Below are positions 1 to 9,219 of a stretch of DNA of 64,000 bases, piece by piece. The notes beneath the pieces were generated by a model that was not told where the DNA came from, ran no database searches, and saw nothing but the letters and a program-made list of their open reading frames with translations. Origin of the DNA: Brevundimonas fluminis (GTDB lineage: Bacteria > Pseudomonadota > Alphaproteobacteria > Caulobacterales > Caulobacteraceae); assembly GCF_003934285.1 (NCBI RefSeq), contig NZ_RQWJ01000003.1, forward strand, positions 62,001 to 126,000, in the 5' to 3' direction. The translations under genes were made by a program, and so were the position numbers. The first letter of the stretch is position 1; each line of letters starts with the position of its first letter.

Positions 1-214
1 CGAAGCCGCCGTCTGCCTCGGGCATCGACAGGCCCAGCAGGCCCGCCTCGCCGGCGTCGTTCCAGAGCGAGCGCGGGACCGAGGAGTCGGCGATCCACGA
101 CTGCACCTTCTCCGGCGGCGCGTGCTCGTCGATCCACTTGGAGACGCTGTCGGAGAAGAGGGTGATCTCTTCTTCCTGCATGAAATCAGGATCGGCGGCG
201 GCGAGGACGTTCAT
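1..214 (-). CDS. acyl-CoA dehydrogenase, N-terminal part (cut by window edge)
   Basis: The first 71 residues of a protein running off the left edge. It begins MNVLAAADPDF, and the segment with EEEITLFSDSVSKWIDEH followed by LWNDAGEAGLLGL and MPEADGG is typical of the alpha-helical N-terminal domain of acyl-CoA dehydrogenases (flavoenzymes that oxidise acyl-CoA to enoyl-CoA). The start codon lies 2 bases after the stop of the longer acyl-CoA dehydrogenase upstream on the same strand, so the two are almost certainly co-transcribed. A later ATG at 181 is possible but less well placed. Substrate cannot be told from this fragment. Confidence 0.8.
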   Translation of the reverse strand, partial: MNVLAAADPDFMQEEEITLFSDSVSKWIDEHAPPEKVQSWIADSSVPRSLWNDAGEAGLLGLSMPEADGGF

Positions 215-216
215 GC

Positions 217-1998
<1,782 letters not shown>

Positions 1999-2001
1999 GG
2001 G

Positions 2002-2508
2002 TCAGGCTCTCGCTTTTAGGGGGTGCAGGCGGGACAGGTGGGCGTCGTGCAGCGGGTCCGGGTTCAGCCGGGCCTTCAGCAGGCTGGCGTATTCCTCGGC
2101 GCCGGGCAGCAGGTCGGGACGGTGCTCGCCCAGACGCGCCTCCATGACGGCGCAGGCCTCTTCGGCGGTCTCGATGGCCGCGTCCAGATCAGCGCGCTGC
2201 TGCTTCAGCGCCTCGATCTGCGCCCGGTGGCGGCGCAGCGCCACGGCCATCTGATGGGCGTTGTGGTCCTTATGGTCATAGAGGTCGAGCATCTCCTGGA
2301 TCTCGACCAGGGAGAAGCCGATGCGGCGGCCGCGCAGGATCAGCTTCAGCCGGGCGCGGTCGCGGGCGGAATAGACCCGCGTCTGGCCCTTGCGGGCCGG
2401 GGTCAGCAGGCCCTTGTCCTCATAGAAGCGCAGCGCCCGCGCCGTGGCCCCGAATTCGCGGCACAGCTGGCGGATGGAATAGGTGCGATGGTCGTCGGCG
2501 CTCGCCAT
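2002..2508 (-). CDS. MerR-family transcriptional regulator of the acyl-CoA dehydrogenase operon
   Basis: 168 residues with an N-terminal MerR winged helix: YSIRQLCREFGATARALRFYEDKGLL followed by the second helical pair ending GFSLVEIQEMLDLYD, then a long coiled coil of about 70 residues (HQMAVALRRHRAQIEALKQQRADL region). No cysteine cluster is seen, so it is not a metal sensor; acyl-CoA catabolism operons in Proteobacteria often carry such metal-free MerR regulators (LiuR/PsrA-like role, inferred). I chose the ATG at 2508 because the AAGG motif sits about 9 bases upstream; an ATG at 2517 would have the motif directly against it. It is the first gene of the operon and probably controls its own transcription. 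Confidence 0.88.
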   Translation of the reverse strand: MASADDHRTYSIRQLCREFGATARALRFYEDKGLLTPARKGQTRVYSARDRARLKLILRGRRIGFSLVEIQEMLDLYDHKDHNAHQMAVALRRHRAQIEALKQQRADLDAAIETAEEACAVMEARLGEHRPDLLPGAEEYASLLKARLNPDPLHDAHLSRLHPLKARA

Positions 2509-2564
2509 GGCGGGCATCCTTGCCCGAACTTGACGCGCACGTAAAGGGAAGGTTCCGTCGCGCC

Positions 2565-2756
2565 ATGGGCCGCAAACACGTCAACGACGTCGGCACGCGA
2601 AAGGCCGACCTGCCGCAGAAGATCTGCGTCGTCTGCGGCAGGTCGTTCGCCTGGCGCCGCAAGTGGGCGCGCGATTGGGATCAGGTGAAGTTCTGCTCCG
2701 ACCGGTGCCGGATCAGCGGACTTCGCGGGCCCGCATCCACAGGACCGGCGCGGTGA
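2565..2756 (+). CDS. DUF2256 small zinc-binding protein
   Basis: A 63-residue protein with two cysteine pairs, CVVCGR and CSDRCR, separated by an aromatic, basic stretch (FAWRRKWARDWDQVKF). This is the DUF2256 pattern, a small presumed zinc ribbon of unknown function. The start chosen (ATG at 2565) follows an AAGGGAAGG purine tract about 12 bases upstream; an upstream in-frame start at 2520 would add 15 unconserved residues. Its last 44 bases overlap the convergent DoxX-like gene. DUF2256 genes are often found near photolyase/cryptochrome genes, but none is present here. Confidence 0.75.
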   Translation: MGRKHVNDVGTRKADLPQKICVVCGRSFAWRRKWARDWDQVKFCSDRCRISGLRGPASTGPAR

Positions 2757-3135
2757 CGGCGATCAGGCCGAGGTTGGTGAAGGCCGGGACGACGTCCAGC
2801 GCCGCGGCGTGCACGCCCAGCATGACCGTCTGCAGGGCCAGCAGGCCCCCGGCGGCGGTGACCATCAGCGGCCTGCCCCACTGCCAGGAGGCCAGGGGCG
2901 CCAGCAGCAGGACGGCGAGGACGATCTCGGCGAGACCCAGGCCCTGAACCATCTCGAGCGGAACCAGGGCCGGCCAGCCCATCAGCTCGACGAGGGTCGG
3001 CAGGGGTTCGGTCGCCTTGGCCCAGCCCGCGGCAAGGAAGAACATGGAAAGCCAGCCCTGCAGGGTCCACAGGGTCAGGTTGCGATAGCTTGCGCGCAGG
3101 CGGACCTGCGACGGGGAAAGGGCCTGAGAGCTCAT
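2713..3135 (-). CDS. DoxX-like inner-membrane protein
   Basis: A 140-residue protein with four predicted membrane helices (around residues 18-40, 55-85, 88-110 and 115-137), including AAGWAKAT after helix 1 and a Glu in the second hydrophobic region (GLAEIVLAVLLLAPL). This layout matches the DoxX/DoxX-like family, small membrane proteins linked in some cases to redox or thiol metabolism. The start at 3135 (MSSQALSPSQ) is preferred over longer in-frame options because the upstream extension is low-complexity and basic. The 3' end overlaps the convergent DUF2256 gene by 44 bases. Function is not assigned. Confidence 0.72.
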   Translation of the reverse strand: MSSQALSPSQVRLRASYRNLTLWTLQGWLSMFFLAAGWAKATEPLPTLVELMGWPALVPLEMVQGLGLAEIVLAVLLLAPLASWQWGRPLMVTAAGGLLALQTVMLGVHAAALDVVPAFTNLGLIAVTAPVLWMRAREVR

Positions 3136-3385
3136 TGTCAAAGTCGCCCGGGGAGGGGCGCTCCGGTTCTTATTGGTAACAGATGCGATGTCGGATCGCC
3201 GCATCAGCCCCGCAAGGGCGAGAAGCTTCAGCGTAACCATCCGTGATCGCTTTCTGCATGAGCACCGGGGCCGAAGCGTGACGGTATGCATAACAATCCG
3301 TAAGGAAGCGTTGCCGAAGCCGCAGGGTGCGGCGACGGCGATCATGCTAGTCGGCCGCTGCTGCCAAGGCGCCGTCAGCAGTCCG

Positions 3386-4774
3386 TCAGTCGGCGCGTAT
3401 CCGGGCGATCTTCGCCTCGAACGGGGCCCAGTCGTCCCCGGAATCGATGGCCGCCCAGATGGCCTCCACCTCGTCGATCAGCAGTTCTTCCGGCTCGGCG
3501 CGGGCGAACCGGGACGCCTCCAGCCGCTCGGGGCGATCCGGTTCGTGCTCGAACAGGGCGAAGCGGAAGGCGTCGAACGTCTCGCCCTGGTAGAGCTTCG
3601 CGCGCGGCCCGGACAGCGCGCGGGCGGAGGAGGCGAAGCCGGCGAACCAGTCGTGGAACAGCGGCTCCCACCGCAGGGCCGCCCCGCCTTCGCGCAGCAG
3701 GGCCAGCGCGGCGTCCAGCAGACGCTGGTCCGCCGCCTCGCCGAGGCTGAGGACGCCCAGCCGCTCCAGAAACGCGGCGCGCAGATGCCGGATGTAGGCG
3801 GGTCCGAAGCCGTTGAGCGCCGAAGTCAGGGCATCGGCGTCGTCTATGGGCTTCAAAGCGCCGCCCAGCTGGGTCAGGGCCCAGAAGACGGCCTCCGGCT
3901 GGCGGGCGAAGGCATAGAGACCGAACTGGTCGAAGTAGGCGGCGGTGAAGCCCGGCTCGTAGTGCGGCAGGAACCGCCACGGTCCGTAGTCGAAGCTCTC
4001 CCCCGTGACGTTCAGATTGTCCGTGTTCAGCACGCCGTGAACGAAACCGGCCGCGATCCAGCGCGCCGCCAGACGGGCCGAGGCGTCGACCACCTCCGCA
4101 AGAAATCCGGCGGCGTCGCCCGGCGCGACGTGGGGATGGTACAGCGATCGGGCGTGCTCCAGCAGGATCTCAAGCTGGTCCTTGCGCCCCAGATACGCCG
4201 CCCGCTGGAAGGTGCCGAAGCGGATATGACTGTGCGACAGTCGCACGAGCACGGCGGAGCGGGTGGGCGAGGGCTCGTCGCCACGCTCCAGAGCCTCGCC
4301 GGTCTCGATCAGGCTGAGCGCCCGGCTGGTCGGCACCCCCAGTCTCTGCAGCATCTCCGCCGCCAGCACCTCGCGCACGCCGCCCTTGAGCGTGAGCCGC
4401 CCGTCCGCTCCGCGAGACCACGGAGTCCGTCCCGAGCCCTTCGTGCCGAGATCCACCAGGCGGCCCCCGGCGTCCCGCATCTGCGCCGCCAGGAAGCCTC
4501 GGCCGTCGCCGAGGTCGGGATTGTAGGTGCGGAACTGATGACCGTGATAGCGCATGGCCACGGGTCCGGGCTGGCCCGGCAGGGGGGCGAAACGGCCGAA
4601 GTGGTCGATCCATTCGGGGCCGGTCAGCGTCTCTAGTCCGACTTCGGCGGCGGCGCGGTCGTTGCGGAAGCGCAGCAGCGCCTGCGGAAACTCCGCCGCC
4701 CGGACGGCGTCGCCATAGTCCTCTCCCAGGTCGAAGAAGCGGGGTTCCGGGCTGTAGACGCGGGCGACGGGCAT
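3386..4774 (-). CDS. selO: protein adenylyltransferase SelO (YdiU family)
   Basis: 462 residues, close to the 470-490 of the family. SelO is a pseudokinase-fold enzyme that transfers AMP from ATP to Ser/Thr/Tyr of target proteins and takes part in redox homeostasis. Seen here: YHGHQFRTYNPDLGDGRG (residues 77-93), GTKGSGRTPWSR (110-121), and the active-site region HGVLNTDNLN (246-255) with FDYGP (261-265), which supply nucleotide and metal ligands. No C-terminal Cys/selenocysteine of the eukaryotic type is seen. The start MPVARVYSPEPRFFDLG is chosen because family homology begins there; the 77 in-frame codons upstream look like non-coding GC-rich DNA. The gene is divergent from nhaA. Confidence 0.93.
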   Translation of the reverse strand: MPVARVYSPEPRFFDLGEDYGDAVRAAEFPQALLRFRNDRAAAEVGLETLTGPEWIDHFGRFAPLPGQPGPVAMRYHGHQFRTYNPDLGDGRGFLAAQMRDAGGRLVDLGTKGSGRTPWSRGADGRLTLKGGVREVLAAEMLQRLGVPTSRALSLIETGEALERGDEPSPTRSAVLVRLSHSHIRFGTFQRAAYLGRKDQLEILLEHARSLYHPHVAPGDAAGFLAEVVDASARLAARWIAAGFVHGVLNTDNLNVTGESFDYGPWRFLPHYEPGFTAAYFDQFGLYAFARQPEAVFWALTQLGGALKPIDDADALTSALNGFGPAYIRHLRAAFLERLGVLSLGEAADQRLLDAALALLREGGAALRWEPLFHDWFAGFASSARALSGPRAKLYQGETFDAFRFALFEHEPDRPERLEASRFARAEPEELLIDEVEAIWAAIDSGDDWAPFEAKIARIRAD

Positions 4775-4862
4775 GGGGGGCAGATGCGGCCGTCGGCGCG
4801 CGAAGGCAACCGCGGCGGCTTGAACCCGCCGCCTCGCCGGGTATGAACGGGGGCAGAGATCA

Positions 4863-4970
4863 GGCCCGCCGCCGTTCGCGCGGGCCAGGCCGGCGCCCGC
4901 GTTCCGGGGCGAACCCGGTCCGGCGCCCGTCGATAACCTGGCGCCTCGACCTTTCGTGATCCCGGAGGCC
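4863..4970 (+). promoter_or_regulatory. structured 5' leader of nhaA, candidate nhaA-II-type cis-regulatory RNA
   Basis: The region just before nhaA can fold into consecutive hairpins: a 7-bp stem 4863-4869/4880-4886; a bipartite stem with GGCGCC 4892-4897 pairing with GGCGCC 4922-4927 around an inner CCGGG/CCCGG stem (4904-4908/4914-4918, loop GCGAA); and GTCGA/TCGAC (4929-4933/4946-4950). A third GGCGCC copy lies at 4940-4945. Because this hexamer is self-complementary, the copies can pair in mutually exclusive ways. Bases 4943-4947 (GCCTC) can also pair with GAGGC 4965-4969, which covers the Shine-Dalgarno. From memory, a conserved nhaA-II RNA motif has been described upstream of nhaA in Caulobacterales; I cannot run the model, so assignment to it is tentative. 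Confidence 0.4.
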
Positions 4971-4973
4971 GCC

Positions 4974-6182
4974 ATGGCGCGCAGACTGACCCTTGAATTC
5001 CTCAAGACCGAGGCCGGCTCGGGCGCCGTTCTGGGCGTCGCCGCCCTGATCGGCCTGACCTTGGCGAACTCGCCGTTCGCGGCGGACTATTTCGGCTTCC
5101 TGAAGGGCGAGCACGTCCTGCAGATCGGCCCGGCGATCCTCGAGATGTCCGTCTCCGAATGGATCAAGGAAGGCCTGATGGCGATCTTCTTCCTCGTGGT
5201 GGGGCTGGAGATCAAATACGAAATCATGCGGGGGGAACTGAGCGACCCGAAGAAGCTGGCCACGCCGGTCCTGGCGGCACTCGGCGGCATGATCGCGCCG
5301 GGCCTGGTCTATCTGGCGGTCGTGGCCCCTCTGGGAGGCCCCACGCAGGGATGGCCGATCCCGCTGGCCACGGACATCGCCTTCGCCCTCGCCGTCTTCG
5401 CCGTCTTCGCCAGAACCCTGCCGTCGTCCTTGCGTGTCTTCCTTCTGACGCTCGCGATCGTCGACGATCTCGGGGCGATCGCCCTGATCGCGGTGCTCTT
5501 CTCCGAGGGCGTGGTGTGGGGCCATCTGATCTGGGTCGCCGGCCTGTTGGCGGTGGGGGCCGCCTTCGCGCAATGGCGCAAGATCCCGTCGCCGTTCTGG
5601 GTGCTGGGCTTCGGCCTGACCTGGTGGCTCACGGTGGAGGCGGGCCTGTCGACGTCGCTGACGGCCGTGGCCTTCGCCGCCATCGTTCCCCTCCGGGAGC
5701 GTAAGGACGGCCAGGCGCCCCTGAAGGAGGCCATGCACGACCTGCACCCCTACGTCGCCTACGTCATCCTGCCCGTCTTCGCCTTCGCCAAGGCGGGCGT
5801 CAGCTTCGCGGGCATCGGGCTGGACCAGTTGGCCGCTCCGCTGGTGATCGGCATCGCCCTGGGGCTGTTCGTCGGCAAGCAGGCCGGGGTGCTGGCCATG
5901 GCCTGGCTGGCCTCGGCTCTGAAGGTGGGAACGAAGCCCACCGGGGCCACGTGGCCCGAAGTCTATGGGGTCAGCCTGCTTTGCGGCGTCGGCTTCACCA
6001 TGAGCCTGTTCATCGGGGCCCTCGCCTTCCCCGGGGCCATCGACTCGCCGGAACAGGTCGAGGTCAAGCTGGGCGTGCTGGGCGGGTCTATCCTGTCCGC
6101 CGTGGTCGGCGGCGTGATCCTGTCGCTCGCCGCACTCCGGCGCAAGGAATTGGCCGTGGCTCGGGCGAATACTGGCGACTGA
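4974..6182 (+). CDS. nhaA: Na+/H+ antiporter NhaA
   Basis: 402 residues of a polytopic inner-membrane antiporter that expels Na+ or Li+ in exchange for protons. Hallmarks are GLEIKYEIMRGEL at residues 77-89, PLATDIAFALAVFA (Asp134) and LAIVDDLGAIA with the paired aspartates 164-165, equivalent to the ion-binding Asp163-Asp164 of the E. coli protein; the C terminus keeps GVGFTMSLFIGALAF. The ATG at 4974 has an excellent GGAGG 5 bases upstream; a GTG at 4956 is in frame but lies before that site. The gene stands alone, divergent from selO, and is probably controlled by its structured leader. Confidence 0.96.
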   Translation: MARRLTLEFLKTEAGSGAVLGVAALIGLTLANSPFAADYFGFLKGEHVLQIGPAILEMSVSEWIKEGLMAIFFLVVGLEIKYEIMRGELSDPKKLATPVLAALGGMIAPGLVYLAVVAPLGGPTQGWPIPLATDIAFALAVFAVFARTLPSSLRVFLLTLAIVDDLGAIALIAVLFSEGVVWGHLIWVAGLLAVGAAFAQWRKIPSPFWVLGFGLTWWLTVEAGLSTSLTAVAFAAIVPLRERKDGQAPLKEAMHDLHPYVAYVILPVFAFAKAGVSFAGIGLDQLAAPLVIGIALGLFVGKQAGVLAMAWLASALKVGTKPTGATWPEVYGVSLLCGVGFTMSLFIGALAFPGAIDSPEQVEVKLGVLGGSILSAVVGGVILSLAALRRKELAVARANTGD

Positions 6183-6207
6183 CGCACGAATATTGACCCT
6201 GCGTCAG
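6179..6207 (+). terminator. possible nhaA transcription terminator (inverted repeat over the stop codon)
   Basis: A perfect 8-base inverted repeat, CTGACGCA at 6179-6186 and TGCGTCAG at 6200-6207, with a 13-base spacer, begins at the nhaA stop codon and is followed by CGGTTTCC. The long loop and poor T tract make it a weak terminator candidate; it could also be an operator for the downstream receptor. Confidence 0.3.
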
Positions 6208-6367
6208 CGGTTTCCGTCGCTTTCTTGTCACAGTCCCGGCTTCCGTGCGGCGTGCGCGCGCCCGTAACGTGGCGTTATCCTTGTCGCGCGACACCGGTTG
6301 GATTACCCCGGATGTTGGCGATCGCCGTCACGCCAAGAAGGACGGGGTCATTGGGATTGGGAACGCT

Positions 6368-6397
6368 CCGGCCGCTTCCGGCCGGGCTCTAGGAGCC
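6368..6397 (+). promoter_or_regulatory. tandem hairpins masking the receptor ribosome binding site
   Basis: CCGGCC (6368-6373) pairs with GGCCGG (6380-6385) around a 6-base loop, and immediately after it GGCTC (6385-6389) pairs with GAGCC (6393-6397) around TAG. The second hairpin contains AGGAG (6391-6395), the only good Shine-Dalgarno for the TonB-dependent receptor starting at 6407. Translation control is inferred from the overlap; no ligand or partner is evident. Confidence 0.4.
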
Positions 6398-6406
6398 GGG
6401 ATAGAC

Positions 6407-9010
6407 ATGCGTCTGAACCACATTCTTCGCACCACCGTGTCCGCCGCCGTCGTCGGCGCGGCCGTCTTCGGGGCCGCCGGCGTCGCCGCCGCCCAGGAGC
6501 AGGAAGTCACGCGCGTCGACGACATCATCGTCACCGCCCAGAAGCGGGAACAGAGCCTGCAGGACGTGCCGATCGTGGTCACGACCCTGTCGCAGGAGAC
6601 GCTCGAGAACGCCGGCGTCAGCGACATCAAGGACCTGCAGATCCTGACCCCGGGCCTGACCGTGACGTCGACCGCCTCCGAGGCCTCGACCACCGCCCGC
6701 ATCCGCGGCGTCGGCACCGTCGGCGACAACCCCGGTCTGGAAAGCTCGGTCGGCGTCGTGATCGACGGCGTCTACCGCTCGCGCAACTCGGTCGGCTTCG
6801 GCGATCTGGGCGAACTGCAGCGCATCGAGGTCCTGAAGGGCCCGCAGGGCACCCTGTTCGGCAAGAACACCTCGGCCGGCGTGATCAACATCATCACCGA
6901 ACAGCCCTCGTTCACGCCGGAGTTCAACTTCGACGCCACGATCGGCAACTATAACGCCCGCGCGGTCTCGGGCTCGGTCTCGGGCCCGATCAGCGACTCG
7001 CTGGCCTTCCGCCTCTACGCCGGCCGCCGCCTGCGCGACGGCTTCATGAACATCGACGTCGGCGACGGCCCGCGTCCGCAGACGGACGACAACAACCAGG
7101 ACTTCGGCACGGTCCGCGGCCAGCTGCTGTGGCTCCCCAACGACAACACCTCGATCCGCTTCATCGCGGACTATTCGAAGCGCGACGAATACTGCTGCGT
7201 CGGCACCCAGGTCCGCACCGGGCCGACCTATCCGTTCATCGACGCCACGTCGGTCGGCACCGGCCAGCGTCCGCCGGCCCCCGGCTTCGGCATGCTGCCG
7301 TTCTCCCGCACGGCCTACGCCAACCGCGAGACCGGTCAGGAAGTCGAGGATCGCGGCGTCTCGCTGGAAGCCAACATCGACATGCCGTCGCTGTTCGGCG
7401 GCGCGACCCTGACCTCGATCACCTCGTGGCGCGACTGGAGCTTCGTCAACGGTCAGGACGCCGACTTCACCGGCGCCGACATCGCCTACCGACTGCAGGA
7501 CGGCGACTTCGGCTTCACCGTCGAGAACCTGACCCAGGAAGTCCGGTTGGCCGGCGCCACCGACCGTCTGGACTGGCTGGTCGGCGTGTTCGCCACACGT
7601 GAGGACATCGGCCGGACCGACAGCTTCTACCTCGGCGCGGACTATGCCCCGGTTCTGTCCTTCCAGCTCTCGGCGGCCCTGAACGCGGCCAACCCGCTCG
7701 TCCCGGTCAGCCCGTCGATCATCCCCTGCTTCACCCGCACGGCCCAGACCACGCCGCAGCTTCAGGCCTGCCTCGGCACGGGCGGCGCGGTGTTCGGCGG
7801 CGGCCCGACCTTCCTGCCCGGTCAGTCGATCGAGGACGTCTACGACCAGCGCTCGGACTCGTTCGCCATCTTCACGAACAACACCTTCTCGGTGACCGAG
7901 CAGCTCGATCTGACCCTGGGCCTGCGCTACACCTACGACGACAAGAGCCTGACGGGCCTGCAGACCAACGGCACCGACCAGGCCGGCCTGACCTGCGCCG
8001 CGGGTCTGGCCAACCAGGCCGCCATCGCCGGCGCGGTCGGCCCGGCCAACGCCCCGCTGATCCTGGGCCGCCTGTGCCTGCCGTGGTCGAACCCCTTCTA
8101 CGACAACCGTCCCGTCGCGGAGTCGGAGAGCGACGGCGAACTGTCCGGAACGGTCAAGGCCTCGTTCCGCATCTCGCCGGAAGCGATGGTCTACGGGTCC
8201 TACGCCCGCGGCTACAAGTCGTTCGGTTACAACCTGGACCGCGTGCAGACGGGCATCACCCCGAACGCCTCGCTGCTGTTCCCGTCGGAAGTCGTGGACA
8301 GCTATGAGCTCGGCGCGAAGCTGACGCTTCTGGACCGCACCCTGCTGCTGAACGTCACCTACTTCGACCAGACCTTCGAAGACTTCCAGCTGAACACCTT
8401 CCTGGGCACGTCGTTCGTGGTCGAATCGATCCCCGAGCTGACCTCGCGCGGCGTGGACGCGGACTTCGTCTGGTTCACCCCGGTGGAGGGCCTGAGCTTC
8501 TCCGGCGGCGTGACCTACACCGAGACCAAGTACGGCGACTTCACCGCCGCCGACCTGGCCAACCCGGGCAACTTCCCGCAGCTGTCGCTGCTGCCCGGCG
8601 CGACGGCCTCGTTCGCTCCGGAATGGTCGGGCTCGGCCTCGGTCACCTTCGACCGCAGCCTGGGCGGCGGCCTGCGCGGCGGCTTCTCCCTCTCGGCCAA
8701 GTACATGAGCGACTACAACACCGGGTCGGACCTGCTGCCCTACAAGGCGCAGGACGCCTTCACCATGCTGAACGGCCGCATCAGCCTCGGCACCGAGGAC
8801 GAGCGCTGGACGGTCGAAGGCTGGGTCCAGAACCTGACCGACGAGGAGTACATCCAGGTGGCGTACAACGCCTTCCTGCAGGGCTCCGCCTTCCAGTCGA
8901 CGGTCCAGCCGAACGGCACCTTCTACAACCCGGCGCTGGACAGCCAGACCTACAACGCCTTCAACGGCGCGCCGCGGACCTACGGCCTGACGCTGCGCTA
9001 CCGCTACTGA
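6407..9010 (+). CDS. TonB-dependent receptor
   Basis: An 867-residue outer-membrane receptor. A signal peptide (MRLNHILRTTVSAAVVGAAV, cut after GVAAAQ) is followed by a TonB box region with VDDIIVTAQKREQSLQDVPIV, the plug domain containing RIRGVGTVGDNPGLESSVGVV-type sequence and LQRIEVLKGPQGTLFGKNTSAGVINIIT, and a long beta-barrel ending in LTLRYRY with the terminal aromatic residue expected for BAM-dependent insertion. The length and plug wording match the large family of Caulobacterales/Sphingomonad receptors for siderophores, carbohydrates or aromatics. No transporter, regulator or enzyme gene is coupled to it, so the ligand is unknown. The ATG at 6407 follows AGGAG by 11 bases; in-frame codons back to 6245 lack a signal sequence. 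Confidence 0.93.
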   Translation: MRLNHILRTTVSAAVVGAAVFGAAGVAAAQEQEVTRVDDIIVTAQKREQSLQDVPIVVTTLSQETLENAGVSDIKDLQILTPGLTVTSTASEASTTARIRGVGTVGDNPGLESSVGVVIDGVYRSRNSVGFGDLGELQRIEVLKGPQGTLFGKNTSAGVINIITEQPSFTPEFNFDATIGNYNARAVSGSVSGPISDSLAFRLYAGRRLRDGFMNIDVGDGPRPQTDDNNQDFGTVRGQLLWLPNDNTSIRFIADYSKRDEYCCVGTQVRTGPTYPFIDATSVGTGQRPPAPGFGMLPFSRTAYANRETGQEVEDRGVSLEANIDMPSLFGGATLTSITSWRDWSFVNGQDADFTGADIAYRLQDGDFGFTVENLTQEVRLAGATDRLDWLVGVFATREDIGRTDSFYLGADYAPVLSFQLSAALNAANPLVPVSPSIIPCFTRTAQTTPQLQACLGTGGAVFGGGPTFLPGQSIEDVYDQRSDSFAIFTNNTFSVTEQLDLTLGLRYTYDDKSLTGLQTNGTDQAGLTCAAGLANQAAIAGAVGPANAPLILGRLCLPWSNPFYDNRPVAESESDGELSGTVKASFRISPEAMVYGSYARGYKSFGYNLDRVQTGITPNASLLFPSEVVDSYELGAKLTLLDRTLLLNVTYFDQTFEDFQLNTFLGTSFVVESIPELTSRGVDADFVWFTPVEGLSFSGGVTYTETKYGDFTAADLANPGNFPQLSLLPGATASFAPEWSGSASVTFDRSLGGGLRGGFSLSAKYMSDYNTGSDLLPYKAQDAFTMLNGRISLGTEDERWTVEGWVQNLTDEEYIQVAYNAFLQGSAFQSTVQPNGTFYNPALDSQTYNAFNGAPRTYGLTLRYRY

Positions 9011-9034
9011 TCGGCGGACGCCGGACCTGAGAAC

Positions 9035-9071
9035 GACCGGCCGGGGAGCGATCCCCGGCCGGTCTTCTTTT
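9035..9071 (+). terminator. rho-independent terminator after the TonB-dependent receptor
   Basis: A perfect 13-bp stem (9035-9047 with 9052-9064) closed by the GNRA-type loop GCGA is followed by TTCTTTT. It lies 24 bases after the receptor stop codon. Confidence 0.9.
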
Positions 9072-9162
9072 GCGTTCTCCGGCAGGGGGCGGGACGGGAT
9101 GCGGACGACCCGCGCGTCGGCCTGAAGGGCAGGGGAACGCACCACCGGCCGCGCCCACCCCA

Positions 9163-9196
9163 GGGAAAAGGGCCGCGTCCCGACGGGAGGCGGCCC
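9163..9196 (-). terminator. rho-independent terminator of the RND efflux operon
   Basis: Read on the minus strand, GGGCCGC (9196-9190) pairs with GCGGCCC (9176-9170), with an inner TCCC/GGGA extension, and is followed by TTTTCCC. It lies about 25 bases downstream of the RND permease stop. Confidence 0.8.
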
Positions 9197-9219
9197 TCAG
9201 TCCTGCAGAGGCGCGGCGA

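Noticed and set aside
4775..5005. Longer N terminus for SelO
   Set aside because: Family homology starts at MPVARVYSPEP; the 77 extra codons overlap the nhaA leader and look non-coding.
6389..9145. A 918-codon open frame antisense to the TonB receptor
   Set aside because: It follows the codon periodicity of the sense gene, is rich in Arg/Ala/Asp/Val/Gln with no domain, and is a GC-driven shadow.
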